Assembly: GCF_019195455.1 (NCBI RefSeq)
Contig: NZ_JAIMBW010000001.1
Location: 3,500,001-3,564,000, forward strand
Source of the DNA: Gymnodinialimonas phycosphaerae
Lineage (GTDB): Bacteria; Pseudomonadota; Alphaproteobacteria; Rhodobacterales; Rhodobacteraceae
Length of the DNA: 64,000 bases
Reading direction: 5' to 3'
Shown: positions 51,892-60,581 of the stretch, one piece after another
How positions within the stretch are numbered: the first letter of the stretch is position 1
How the letters are laid out: each line of letters opens with the position of its first letter
Translations under genes and position numbers: made by a program
The notes under the pieces: model-generated
What the model saw: only the letters and a program-made list of their open reading frames with translations
Told to the model about the DNA's origin: nothing
Database searches by the model: none

Positions 51892-52205
51892 GCCGTTTGC
51901 CCCCGCCGGATCGTGAGGAGGAGAAGCGCCAAAGGCAGACCCGCCGAGACGCCGATCCCGAAGGTCACCGGGATCACCAGCAGCCACCAGAAATCGCGCC
52001 GCGCGATGACCTCGTAGAGCACCCAGACGACCAGTGCGATGGCGGCAATTGTCAGGTCCCAGGTCAGGGCCGTCGTCGCCTCGTTCACGTACCACGCGTC
52101 GATCATCGGCCCAAGGTCCCAACCGTTCTGATCGAACCACGCGTAGAAGTGGCGCCATGGGTAGTAGATGCCGGCAAAGATGAGGGCGAGGTAGATGATG
52201 CGCAC
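51888..52205 (-). CDS. DUF2834 membrane protein
   Basis: The 105-residue protein has three membrane helices (IIYLALIFAGIYYPWRHFYAWF, TTALTWDLTIAAIALVVWVLYEVI, FWWLLVIPVTFGIGVSAGLPLALLLL) with the DUF2834 pattern, including PW near the end of helix 1 and the DLTIAAIALVVW segment. Function unknown. GTG 52205 has GGAG eight bases upstream; the ATG at 52226 would place that ribosome site inside the gene, so I prefer the GTG. Confidence 0.8.
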   Translation of the reverse strand: MRIIYLALIFAGIYYPWRHFYAWFDQNGWDLGPMIDAWYVNEATTALTWDLTIAAIALVVWVLYEVIARRDFWWLLVIPVTFGIGVSAGLPLALLLLTIRRGQTA

Positions 52206-52421
52206 GGGGATGACTCCTTTTTTCATGCGCTCCGGCCTTCGGGCTGCTTGAGCGCGCGTTGGGGGTCCACGTAGCGCCGCAGTTGCCCGGCGTCCACGCT
52301 GCCCTGCGGCATTATTGATGTGGCGTCACGATTGACGCCTGCGTCACCAGCGCGCTACGCCTTTCCGAACGCTTTTTCCGGCCCATTTTGTGGGCTGATG
52401 ACAGACTGAGGGATGCGCATC

Positions 52422-54083
52422 ATGGCCGAACCAATGACCAAGATCGAACGCGAAAGCATGGAATATGACGTCGTCATCGTGGGCGCAGGGCCTGCGGGGC
52501 TGTCGGCGGCGATCCGGTTGAAGCAGCTGGATGCCGATCTAAGCGTCGTGGTGCTGGAAAAGGGATCCGAGGTTGGGGCGCATATCCTTTCGGGCGCGGT
52601 GCTGGACCCTTGCGGACTTGATGCGCTGATCCCCGACTGGAAGAAAAAGGGTGCGCCGCTGAACGTGCCTGTCAAAGACGACAACTTCTACATGCTGGGC
52701 GAGGGCGGTGGCGTGCGCATCCCCAATTGGCCCATGCCGCCGCTGATGAACAACCACGGGAACTACATCGTCTCCATGGGCAATGTCTGCCGCTGGATGG
52801 CGGAGCAGGCCGAAGCGTTGGGGGTCGAGATCTTCCCCGGCATGGCGTGTTCCGAGATGGTGTACGGCGACAACGGCGAAGTGCGCGGTGTCGTGGCCGG
52901 CGTGTTCGGGCTGGAGGCCGATGGGTCCTACGGCGAGGGCACCGAACCGGGGATGGAGCTGCTGGGCAAATACGTCTTCCTGTCCGAGGGCGTGCGCGGC
53001 AGCCTGAGCCAGGAGGTGATCGGCAAGTACAATCTGGGCGAGGGGCACGAGCCGCAGAAATACGGCCTGGGCATGAAAGAGATCTGGGAAATCGACCCCG
53101 ACAAGCACAAAGAGGGCAGCGTCACCCACACGATGGGCTGGCCGCTTGGCAAGAACGCGGGCGGCGGATCGTTCATATATCACCTTGAAAACAATCAGGT
53201 TTATGTGGGTTTCGTGGTTCACCTGAACTACAAGAACCCGCATCTGTTCCCCTACATGGAATTCCAGCGGTTCAAGCACCACCCGATGGTGGCGGAGCTT
53301 CTGAAAGGCGGCAAACGCATCGCCTATGGCGCCCGCGCGATCACTGAAGGCGGTTATCAGTCGATGCCCAAGATGGTGGCCCCCGGCGTGGCGCTGCTGG
53401 GCTGTTCCGTGGGCATGGTCAACGTGCCGCGCATCAAGGGCAACCACAACGCGATGCTGTCCGGCAAGGCGGCGGCGGAAGCGGCTTTCGCGGCCATTCA
53501 GGATGGCCGCGCGTCCGATGAGTTGAGCGATTATGAGGTGGAGGTGCGCGAAGGCCCGATCGGTCAGGACCTCAAGAAGGTGCGCAACGTGAAACCGATC
53601 TGGTCCAAAAGCGGGTTGATGGCGTCGCTGACGCTGGGCGGCCTCGACATGTGGACCAACACGCTGGGCTTCAGCTTCCTTGGCACCAAGAGCCACGGCA
53701 AGACGGACGCCGCCGCGACCGAGAAGGCCGCGCGCTGGAACCTGATCGACTACCCCAAGCCTGACGGCAAGCTGTCGTTCGACAGGCTGACGAACGTCGC
53801 TTTCTCCTTTACCAACCACGAAGAATCCCAACCCGCGCACTTGAAGCTGCGCGATGCCAGCGTGCCGATTGCGGTGAACCTGCCGGAATATGCAGAGCCC
53901 GCGCAGCGCTATTGTCCGGCGGGGGTCTACGAGGTTGTCGAAGAGGCCGGGAAGGACCCGCGCTTTGTGATCAACTTCCAGAACTGCGTCCACTGCAAGA
54001 CCTGTGACATCAAGGACCCGTCCCAGAACATCCACTGGACGGTGCCCCAAGGCGGCGATGGGCCGAATTACCCCAATATGTGA
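52422..54083 (+). CDS. Electron transfer flavoprotein-ubiquinone oxidoreductase
   Basis: ETF-QO passes electrons from acyl-CoA dehydrogenases (through ETF) to ubiquinone at the inner membrane. The 553-residue protein has an FAD site VVIVGAGPAGLSAAIRL near residue 18, GAHILSGAVLDPCGLDAL, the ubiquinone-domain region, and a C-terminal 4Fe-4S cluster with CPAGVYE and NCVHCKTCDIKDP. The last residues GGDGPNYPNM are typical. ATG 52422 has GAGGG nine bases upstream, while ATG 52413 directly abuts it. It fits the fatty acid and ethylmalonyl-CoA metabolism of the window. Confidence 0.96.
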   Translation: MAEPMTKIERESMEYDVVIVGAGPAGLSAAIRLKQLDADLSVVVLEKGSEVGAHILSGAVLDPCGLDALIPDWKKKGAPLNVPVKDDNFYMLGEGGGVRIPNWPMPPLMNNHGNYIVSMGNVCRWMAEQAEALGVEIFPGMACSEMVYGDNGEVRGVVAGVFGLEADGSYGEGTEPGMELLGKYVFLSEGVRGSLSQEVIGKYNLGEGHEPQKYGLGMKEIWEIDPDKHKEGSVTHTMGWPLGKNAGGGSFIYHLENNQVYVGFVVHLNYKNPHLFPYMEFQRFKHHPMVAELLKGGKRIAYGARAITEGGYQSMPKMVAPGVALLGCSVGMVNVPRIKGNHNAMLSGKAAAEAAFAAIQDGRASDELSDYEVEVREGPIGQDLKKVRNVKPIWSKSGLMASLTLGGLDMWTNTLGFSFLGTKSHGKTDAAATEKAARWNLIDYPKPDGKLSFDRLTNVAFSFTNHEESQPAHLKLRDASVPIAVNLPEYAEPAQRYCPAGVYEVVEEAGKDPRFVINFQNCVHCKTCDIKDPSQNIHWTVPQGGDGPNYPNM

Positions 54084-54163
54084 TGGGCATGTGACGGCGA
54101 CGTGATTGCCCTTCCCCCGGACGCGGCCTAGTCTTTGACGAAACCGCCTCTGAGGAGAGCTTG

Positions 54164-55852
54164 ATGCGCGTGAGAAGTTCAGTCTTTGCCCTTGCCACGA
54201 TGGCAATGATCCAACCGGTGACGGCCCATGCCGAGGGGTTGGCAGGGGCCTATCTGGCGGGCCGCGCGGCGGCGATTTCCGGCGATCATGCACAGGCGGC
54301 GGCGTATTTCGACCGGGCCTTGCTGCTTGATCCCGGCAATCCGTTCATCGTCAGCAACGCGGTCTTCGCCCATGCCGCGCTTGCCGAGTGGGAGCAGGCC
54401 GCAGCGGTTGCGGAAGGCCTTCCCGAGGGGGCGGATGGTCAAGAACTGGTCGCGTTGGTGCAATTCGTGCGGCACGTGGCCGAGGACGACTTGCAAGCCG
54501 CCATCGACATGATCGAGGCCGGGAACGGCCCCGGCCCCCTTGCCAATGACCTTGCCCGCGCGTGGTTGACCTTTGGCCAAGGCGACATGTCTGGTGCCGT
54601 TGATCTGTTCGAGGCCTTGGCCTCGGAGCGGGGCCTGGAAGAACTGGCGGCGCTACACCTTGCATTGGCCCGTGCGGCTGTCGGCGACTTCGAGGCGGCC
54701 CATGAAATCCTGTCAGGCGCGACCGGGGTTCAGATCACCAATACGGAGCGCGTTGTACGTGCCCGCGCCGTTGTCATGCTTCAGTTGGACATGCGCGCCG
54801 AGGCGCTGGACCTGCTGGACGGCTATACTCAGGCCGTTCCTGACCCCGGCCTTCTGGCGCTTCAGGCGCAAGTCGGCTCAGGCGAAACGATCCCCTATGA
54901 TTTCGTGATTACCGCCCAGGATGGCGTGGCCGAGGTGTTCTTTACCGTGGCGCAACTGCTGTCGGGCGACCGTAACACGACGTTGTCGCTACTGATGGCG
55001 CAGGCCGCGCAAGGGATCGACGCGGATCACACGGATGCCATGGTGCTGGCGGGCGAATTGATGAGCGCGAGTGAGCAATTCCAACAGGCGGCCGTAACTT
55101 TTGCCGCCGTGCCAGAGGGCGATCCGAATTACATCGAGGCCCAGATGGGCCGGGCCGAAGCGCTGGAGGATCTGGGGCAGCAGGAAGAGGCGATCGCCAT
55201 CCTTGCCGCCCTTGCCGAGGCGCGCCCGGATCTCGCGTCGGTGCAGGCGGCCTACGGCGATATCCTGCGCCGGGCCGAGCGTTTCGAAGAGGCAATCGAT
55301 GCCTATACCGCGGTCTTGTCCCTCGTGGACACGGATCTGCCGCGCTATTGGTTCATCTACTACGCCCGCGCGATCAGCTATCACCAGATCGACAATTGGG
55401 ACCCGGCGGAAGCCGATTTTCGCCGCGCGTTGGAATTGAACCCCGAACAGCCCAACGTCTTGAACTACCTTGGTTATTCCCTGGTGGAGCAGCGCCGTAA
55501 CTTCGATGAAGCCCTTGATATGATCCAGCGCGCTGTCGCGGCACGGCCTGAATCCGGTTACATCATCGACAGCCTCGGTTGGGTGTATTACCGCCTTGGC
55601 CGTTTCGATGAGGCCGTGGCGCCGATGGAGCGCGCCGTGGAACTGGAACCCAACGACCCCATCGTCAACGACCATCTGGGCGATGTATATTGGGTCAATG
55701 GCCGCTACCGCGAGGCGGAATTCCAGTGGCACCGCGCCCTGTCCTTCAACCCCGAGCCTGACGAGGCGGCCCGCATCCGGCGCAAGCTGGATGTCGGCCT
55801 CTATGAGGTGCTGGAGGAAGAAGGCGGCGTAGGGGCCTTGACCGAGCAGTAG
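54164..55852 (+). CDS. Tetratricopeptide-repeat protein, exported
   Basis: The 562-residue protein has a signal peptide (MRVRSSVFALATMAMIQPVTAHA) and about ten TPR-like helical pairs; the clearest are FDRALLLDPGNPFIVSNAVFAHAAL, EADFRRALELNPEQPNVLNYLGYSLVEQ, ALDMIQRAVAARPESGYIIDSLGWVYYRLG and AVAPMERAVELEPNDPIVNDHLGDVYWVNGRY. A periplasmic scaffold role is likely, but partner and process are unknown. GAGGAG precedes ATG 54164. ispE follows 24 bp later. Confidence 0.88.
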   Translation: MRVRSSVFALATMAMIQPVTAHAEGLAGAYLAGRAAAISGDHAQAAAYFDRALLLDPGNPFIVSNAVFAHAALAEWEQAAAVAEGLPEGADGQELVALVQFVRHVAEDDLQAAIDMIEAGNGPGPLANDLARAWLTFGQGDMSGAVDLFEALASERGLEELAALHLALARAAVGDFEAAHEILSGATGVQITNTERVVRARAVVMLQLDMRAEALDLLDGYTQAVPDPGLLALQAQVGSGETIPYDFVITAQDGVAEVFFTVAQLLSGDRNTTLSLLMAQAAQGIDADHTDAMVLAGELMSASEQFQQAAVTFAAVPEGDPNYIEAQMGRAEALEDLGQQEEAIAILAALAEARPDLASVQAAYGDILRRAERFEEAIDAYTAVLSLVDTDLPRYWFIYYARAISYHQIDNWDPAEADFRRALELNPEQPNVLNYLGYSLVEQRRNFDEALDMIQRAVAARPESGYIIDSLGWVYYRLGRFDEAVAPMERAVELEPNDPIVNDHLGDVYWVNGRYREAEFQWHRALSFNPEPDEAARIRRKLDVGLYEVLEEEGGVGALTEQ

Positions 55853-55876
55853 CGTCGGCGGAAGGGTCGCAGGGTC

Positions 55877-56668
55877 ATGAAAGTTTTTGCGCCGGCGAAG
55901 GTGAACCTTGCCCTGCATGTGACGGGCAAGCGGGCCGATGGCTATCATCTGCTCGACAGTCTGGTGGTCTTCGCGGGCGTGTTCGATTGGTTGACGGTAG
56001 AACCCGCGTCCGAGATGTCGGTGACAGTCACGGGCCCCAAGGCAGAGGGTGTTCCGTCGGACGCGCGCAATCTTGTGTGGCGGGCGGCAGAATGGGCCGG
56101 ACGGCCCTCGCATATCACGCTGGAAAAACATCTTCCCCAATCCGCCGGAATTGGCGGCGGCTCGACCGATGCGGCGTCGGTATTGATCGCTTTGGGCTGC
56201 GGGCCAGACGGGTCCGAGGCCTTGGGCGCGGATGTTCCCGTGTGCTGGCACCGACGTCCGTGCCGCATGTCAGGCATTGGCGAGGTGTTGGAAGAGGTGC
56301 CGGAACTTCCGCTTATGTGGATGGTGCTGGTCAACGCAGGGGTCGCTGTTCCGACAGGCGTGGTCTTTCAGATGATGGAAGACGTCGACAACGCGGCCTT
56401 GCCAACGCCTGAATGGAACGACTTCGACAGTTTCATCACGTGGCTCGCCACGACGCGCAACGACATGGAGGCGGCTGCGAAGACGGTCTCACCGGTGATA
56501 TCCGAGGTGCTGGAGCGTTTGGCGCAAACCGAGGGCTGTGCGCTGGCCCGGATGAGCGGCTCGGGCGGGACGTGTTTCGGGCTATACGCGACGGAACAGC
56601 AGGCAGAAGCCGCCGCCGCTTCGATGCCCAGGGAATGGTGGGCCGAGGCGGCGCTTGTGATGCCCTAG
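55877..56668 (+). CDS. ispE: 4-diphosphocytidyl-2-C-methyl-D-erythritol kinase
   Basis: GHMP kinase of the MEP isoprenoid pathway. The start MKVFAPAKVNLALHVTGKRADGYHLLDSLVVFA and the ATP loop LPQSAGIGGGSTDAASVL are diagnostic, as is ARMSGSGGTCFGLY near the C-terminus. LGADVPVCW follows the ATP loop after a shorter gap than usual. At 263 residues it is somewhat shorter than typical (about 280-290), mostly in that region. All core motifs are intact, so it should be active. It follows the TPR gene and converges on the polyprenyl synthase gene. Confidence 0.92.
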   Translation: MKVFAPAKVNLALHVTGKRADGYHLLDSLVVFAGVFDWLTVEPASEMSVTVTGPKAEGVPSDARNLVWRAAEWAGRPSHITLEKHLPQSAGIGGGSTDAASVLIALGCGPDGSEALGADVPVCWHRRPCRMSGIGEVLEEVPELPLMWMVLVNAGVAVPTGVVFQMMEDVDNAALPTPEWNDFDSFITWLATTRNDMEAAAKTVSPVISEVLERLAQTEGCALARMSGSGGTCFGLYATEQQAEAAAASMPREWWAEAALVMP

Positions 56669-56682
56669 GCGCGAGTGTTGGG

Positions 56683-57690
56683 CTAGTTCAGCCGTGCCAC
56701 CACGTAGTCGGCCAGATCGCTCAGCATGTCGCGGATCGGATCGTCGGGCAGGGCGGTGAGGGCTGCCTTGGCTTGATCCACATGGGCATTGGCCGCGTCG
56801 CGGGTGCTGGCGAGGGTGCCGTGGGTTTGCAACAGGCCAAGGGCGCGCTCCAGATCGCCCTCTTGCTGGTCCCCTTTGCCAATGGTGCGTGCCCAGAAGG
56901 CGCGCTCGTCCGCATCGCCTGCGGCAATGGCTCGGATCACCGGCAGCGTCATTTTCCGTTCGCGGAAGTCGTCGCCGATGTTCTTGTCCAGCTTTGCGCC
57001 CCCGTCGACGCCACCCCAATCCAGCAGATCGTCGGCCATCTGGAAGGCCACGCCCAACCCGTCGCCGTAGGTCGCCAGCGCTTTCACGGTCTTTTCGTCG
57101 CGCTCGGCGATCACGCCACCGACTTCGCAGGCGGCCTCGAACAGGGCGGCGGTCTTGCCCCGGATGACTTGCAGGTACGTATCCTCGGGCGTGTCGATGT
57201 TGGCGGCGACGGTCAGTTGCAGCACCTCGCCCTCGGCAATTGTGGCGGCGGCGTTGGAAAGGATGTCGAGGACGCGCAGGCTACCCGGCTCCACCATCAA
57301 TTGGAACGCGCGGGCAAAGAGGTAATCGCCGACCAGAACGCTGGATTGGTTGTCCCACAACAGGTTCGCCGTGGGGCGACCCCGGCGCTGTTCGGACTCG
57401 TCGACAACATCGTCGTGCAGCAGGGTCGCGGTGTGAATGAATTCCACCGTCGCGGCCAGCTTCACGTGATCGTCGCCCGTGTAGCCGCACAGCCGCGCAC
57501 AAGCCAACGTCAGCATCGGGCGGATGCGCTTGCCTCCGGCTTCCACCAGATGGGCCGTGACCTCGGGGATGCGGGGGGCGTGCCTGGAGGCCATGCGGTC
57601 GCGGATCAGCGTGTTCACGGCGACCAGATCGTCAGCCAGCGTAGCAGACAGGCGGTCGTGGGGCTTTTGCGTTGGCGTATCCAGGCTCAT
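56683..57690 (-). CDS. ispB: Polyprenyl (octaprenyl/decaprenyl) diphosphate synthase
   Basis: Makes the long isoprenoid tail of ubiquinone from IPP and allylic diphosphate. The 335-residue protein has the first Asp-rich motif LLHDDVVDESEQRRGRPT near residue 90 and the second QMADDLLDWGG near residue 215, with KTAALFEAACEVGG between. EAGGKRIRPMLTLACARL is also typical. Chain length cannot be read with certainty; decaprenyl is usual in Rhodobacterales. It converges with ispE, which feeds the same pathway. Confidence 0.92.
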   Translation of the reverse strand: MSLDTPTQKPHDRLSATLADDLVAVNTLIRDRMASRHAPRIPEVTAHLVEAGGKRIRPMLTLACARLCGYTGDDHVKLAATVEFIHTATLLHDDVVDESEQRRGRPTANLLWDNQSSVLVGDYLFARAFQLMVEPGSLRVLDILSNAAATIAEGEVLQLTVAANIDTPEDTYLQVIRGKTAALFEAACEVGGVIAERDEKTVKALATYGDGLGVAFQMADDLLDWGGVDGGAKLDKNIGDDFRERKMTLPVIRAIAAGDADERAFWARTIGKGDQQEGDLERALGLLQTHGTLASTRDAANAHVDQAKAALTALPDDPIRDMLSDLADYVVARLN

Positions 57691-57740
57691 GTCCCCATCT
57701 CCATCTCGACAGGTGAGCCTTGGGGGCTTACCTGTCTTGC

Positions 57741-57962
57741 ATGCTTGAAATTCTGCGCAGCAACGACCCGACCGTGATCGCCTTCGCCACCGCTTTGCTT
57801 AGGGGCGAGGATATAGAGGTGTTCGAGTTGGACGTCCATATGAGCGGCCTTGAGGGAAGCATCGGCATATTGCCGCGCCGCCTGATGGTGCGCCGGGATG
57901 AGGCCGCCGCCGCAGAGGCGGTTTTGCGCGACAATGATCTTCCGGTGTCGGAGTGGAGCTGA
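57741..57962 (+). CDS. DUF2007 family protein
   Basis: The 73-residue protein has the DUF2007 pattern: a start MLEILRSNDPTVIAFATALLRGEDI, VFELDVHMSGLEGSIGILPRRLMV and a final helix EAAAAEAVLRDND. These proteins resemble a single ferredoxin-like fold and may regulate signalling; function unknown. It overlaps the methyltransferase gene by 10 bp and is co-translated with it. It is divergent from ispB. Confidence 0.85.
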   Translation: MLEILRSNDPTVIAFATALLRGEDIEVFELDVHMSGLEGSIGILPRRLMVRRDEAAAAEAVLRDNDLPVSEWS

Positions 57963-58669
57963 CGCAAGACGGCTTCCTGGGCGGCCGCGTCATGGCGTGG
58001 CAGCCGCGCGATGGCTACCGGGCTGCAACGGATCCGGTGTTTCTGGCCGCCGCCTGCGCGGCAAAACCGGGTGAAAGCGTGTTGGAGTTGGGCTGTGGCG
58101 TCGGCGTGGCTGCCTTGTGCCTAATGGCGCGGGTCGATGTGGCCGTCACCGGGGTGGAGCGGCAAGTGGCGTATGGGGCACTGGCGCGACGCAACGGGAT
58201 CGACGTGGTAGACGCCGATCTGACGGCGCTGCCCGCTGCGTTGCGCCAGCGCAGCTTTGACCATGTGATCGCCAACCCGCCCTACTATGGGCCGGGCACG
58301 CCCTCGGGCGATGCGGGCCGGGACGCGGCGCTGAGGGAGGAGACCCCGCTGGCAGATTGGTGCGTCGCCGCGCGCGCGCGGCTAAAACCAGGCGGTTGGC
58401 TGACGATGATCCATATGGCCGAGCGGCTGCCGGACTTGTTGGCGGGACTGGCCGGGTTCGGGAGCATTTCCGTTTTGCCCCTGACACCCCGAGAAGGCCG
58501 CGCCGCAAGCCGTGTGGTGGTGCGGGCGCGCAAAGGGGCGAAAGGCGCGTTCCAACTGCTCGCCCCCGTTCTTATACATGAAGGGGCGACGCACCTGCGA
58601 GATGGCGATGACTATTCTGCAACAGCCCGCGCGGTTCTGCGCGATGGCGCGCCGCTGCCATTCGGTTAA
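57953..58669 (+). CDS. tRNA1(Val) A37 N6-methyltransferase-like (TrmN6)
   Basis: The 238-residue SAM-dependent methyltransferase has motif I VLELGCGVGVAALCLMAR near residue 40, a variable region and the catalytic NPPY in DHVIANPPYYGPG near residue 105, as in TrmN6, which methylates A37 of tRNA-Val. The N-terminal GGRVMAWQPRDGYRAATDPVFLAA is characteristic of this group. Substrate assignment rests on similarity only. It overlaps the DUF2007 gene. Confidence 0.87.
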   Translation: MELTQDGFLGGRVMAWQPRDGYRAATDPVFLAAACAAKPGESVLELGCGVGVAALCLMARVDVAVTGVERQVAYGALARRNGIDVVDADLTALPAALRQRSFDHVIANPPYYGPGTPSGDAGRDAALREETPLADWCVAARARLKPGGWLTMIHMAERLPDLLAGLAGFGSISVLPLTPREGRAASRVVVRARKGAKGAFQLLAPVLIHEGATHLRDGDDYSATARAVLRDGAPLPFG

Positions 58670-58774
58670 CCAGCTAAATATGAGGCATTTTAGCCGTTAA
58701 CACAGTTCTTCGTGACAGACGCATGACAATATGCTGGACTGAAGTGGTATGGTTTAACATCAGAGGAGTATCTT

Positions 58775-58939
58775 ATGTCGTTGAATGCCCATCTTCAGGA
58801 ACTCAAGAAGAAGCATGCCAACCTCTCCGCTACGGTTGAAGAACAAGAACGCAGTCCGGCCGTGGACCCCCTGACCCTGCGCGATATGAAGAAAGAAAAG
58901 CTGCGGCTGAAAGAGGAAATCAGCCGCCTCGGCCGGTAA
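58775..58939 (+). CDS. DUF465 (YdcH-type) small protein
   Basis: A 54-residue ORF starting MSLNAHLQELKKKHANLSATVEEQE and ending MKKEKLRLKEEISRLGR is a classic DUF465 protein: two short helices around a LKKKHxxL and KKxKLxLKxEI pattern. GAGGAG lies 9 bases before the ATG. Function unknown. Confidence 0.88.
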   Translation: MSLNAHLQELKKKHANLSATVEEQERSPAVDPLTLRDMKKEKLRLKEEISRLGR

Positions 58940-58963
58940 TTCTCGTCGCCGCCGGGGCGACGT

Positions 58964-59911
58964 CTAGACCTCGACCTCGGCGGCATCCACGAATGTAAGC
59001 CCGTTTCGATATGCATCGAGGGTGGAGATTTCCGCCTCGATCCACTCACGGAACTTCTTCACCTGCGGGCGCATTTCTGTCCCCTCCGGGCAGACGAAAC
59101 GATACCCGGCTTCGGTTGTCAGGGCGATCTTGTAGGGCATGGCCAAACGCCCCTCGCTCAGGTCTTTTTCGGCCAGCGAGATGCGCCCAAGGATCACCCC
59201 GGCGCCCGCAGCCGCGGCATCCAAGGCATGATCCGCCTGACTGAACCGCGCCCCCGCCGAGAACCTCGGCGGTAGATTGGCGGCACGAAACCATGCGGCC
59301 CAATCGACCGCGGGCTTCAGAAACCTCAAATCATCATAGTGCAGCAGCGGCGCGCGTGCGAGGTCGCTGGGGTTCGGGTATTTCTCGGCCAAATCCGGGG
59401 CCATCATCGGCGCGACCCATTCGCGAATGATGGGCGTGGTGAACAACCCCGGTTCGTCTTTCATCAAACCGAAACGAATGGCGACGTCCACGTCGTCGCG
59501 GCTGAAATCCATCATCCTCAGGGTTGCCGAAAATCGAAGCTCGATCTCGGGGTTGGCCATGGCGAACTTGAACAATCGCGGTGCCAGCCACTTGGCGGTG
59601 AAGGCAGGGCCCGCGGTGACGGTAAGACTGGTTTGATCCACCGTCCGCTTTGCGGCGCGCCATGCGCTGGCCAGTGCCGTGAAACCGTCGGCGGCGCCGG
59701 GGGACAGCGCGCGCCCGGCATCCGTCAGTTCGACGGCGCGGTTGAGGCGACGAAACAGCGGCGCCTGCAAATGCTCTTCCAAGGATTTGATCTGAAACGA
59801 CAGGGCCGCGGGTGTCACGTTCAACTCGGCCGCAGCCTTGGAGAACGACATATGGCGGGCGGCGGCATCAAAGGCGCGCAGCGCGGTGAGGGGAGGCAAG
59901 CGATCAGACAT
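58964..59911 (-). CDS. LysR-family transcriptional regulator (GcvA-like)
   Basis: The 315-residue protein has the LysR winged helix at residues 5-64 (PPLTALRAFDAAARHMSFSKAAAELNVTPAALSFQIKSLEEHL) and a substrate-binding domain. The PPLTALRAFDAAARH start and the FTAKWLAPRL segment mark the GcvA subgroup, often linked to glycine cleavage or beta-lactamase control. Its target is unknown; the divergent small ORF at 60024 is the nearest candidate. A short palindrome lies just before the start. Confidence 0.9.
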   Translation of the reverse strand: MSDRLPPLTALRAFDAAARHMSFSKAAAELNVTPAALSFQIKSLEEHLQAPLFRRLNRAVELTDAGRALSPGAADGFTALASAWRAAKRTVDQTSLTVTAGPAFTAKWLAPRLFKFAMANPEIELRFSATLRMMDFSRDDVDVAIRFGLMKDEPGLFTTPIIREWVAPMMAPDLAEKYPNPSDLARAPLLHYDDLRFLKPAVDWAAWFRAANLPPRFSAGARFSQADHALDAAAAGAGVILGRISLAEKDLSEGRLAMPYKIALTTEAGYRFVCPEGTEMRPQVKKFREWIEAEISTLDAYRNGLTFVDAAEVEV

Positions 59912-59919
59912 TCTCGGTT

Positions 59920-59929
59920 AAGTATACTT
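59920..59929. promoter_or_regulatory. Short palindrome before lysR-type gene
   Basis: AAGTATACTT is a perfect 10-bp palindrome, 8 bp upstream of the regulator start. LysR proteins often bind AT-rich dyads in the divergent region, so autoregulation is possible. The site is short and could be chance. Confidence 0.3.
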
Positions 59930-60023
59930 TGTGTGAAGGGTTGGAAAGTCTCGTTTGTGAGGATCCCGGCAACAGCCAATATTGAGAACAAGATGAAACA
60001 CGCAACCGATAAGGATACGCACC

Positions 60024-60137
60024 ATGCACTTCGACAACACCACCAGCCCCGCCACCCGCGACGCCATTTCCCGTGCTCACGCAGAACGTGGAAAGATACT
60101 GGGTGAGATCTGGGGCTTTCTGACCGGACGCGCATGA
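60024..60137 (+). CDS. Very small Arg/Ala-rich protein 1
   Basis: A 37-codon ORF begins MHFDNTTSPATRDAISRAHA and ends EIWGFLTGRA. AAGGA lies 8 bases before the ATG. The stretch RDAISRAHAERGKILGEIWGFL is an amphipathic helix and is similar to RKIIDQARAERSREIARLF in the next ORF. The pattern recalls the small DUF1127-like proteins frequent in Rhodobacteraceae. Too short to be sure; I see no other evidence. Confidence 0.5.
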   Translation: MHFDNTTSPATRDAISRAHAERGKILGEIWGFLTGRA

Positions 60138-60233
60138 GCGAGCGGGAAGCGGGGTTGCAGAATTTGCAATGCTGCACTGCCGCATTGCTCCTATATTAGT
60201 CAGGAACGCAGTCTTTACTTGTATAGGTGTCCC

Positions 60234-60377
60234 ATGCTCCACGATCTCGCAGAACCCGAAATGCGGAAAATCATTGACCAGGCGCGTGCCGAGCGCAGCC
60301 GTGAGATAGCGCGGCTGTTCGCGCAATTGTTCCGTCGCCGTGCCAAAACCGACCTGAGCGTTGCGGCCACCGGTTAG
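60234..60377 (+). CDS. Very small Arg/Ala-rich protein 2
   Basis: A 47-codon ORF begins MLHDLAEPEMRKIIDQARAE and has a helical core (RSREIARLFAQLFRRRAK). It shares the R..I..A.AER...I..LF pattern with the ORF at 60024. TAGGTG lies just before the ATG. Probably a small DUF1127-like protein; function unknown. Confidence 0.45.
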   Translation: MLHDLAEPEMRKIIDQARAERSREIARLFAQLFRRRAKTDLSVAATG

Positions 60378-60470
60378 CGGCCATTCCGAAAGAGCATTGG
60401 GGTTCGGACCCGAGAGCGCCTAAATGATGGGCAGATTAAAAACTCTCCCTCATCCCAAAGGTCACTTAAG

Positions 60471-60581
60471 ATGTTCTTCTCGGAAATCCGCGCGCTTGTG
60501 CGCCAGTCCACGTTCCAACTCCAAGTGAACGAAGCGCAAAAGATGGCGCGCGTGAACAGCTATCTTTGCGCGCTTCGCTGA
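60471..60581 (+). CDS. Very small protein 3
   Basis: A 36-codon ORF begins MFFSEIRALVRQSTFQLQVN and ends YLCALR. A weak AAAGG lies about 12 bases upstream. It is the third small ORF in the row and its last 22 bp overlap the end of the converging DMT gene. Existence is uncertain. Confidence 0.35.
   Translation: MFFSEIRALVRQSTFQLQVNEAQKMARVNSYLCALR

Noticed and set aside
52539..54293. 584-codon reverse ORF
   Set aside because: Antisense to the ETF-QO gene, whose motifs are complete.
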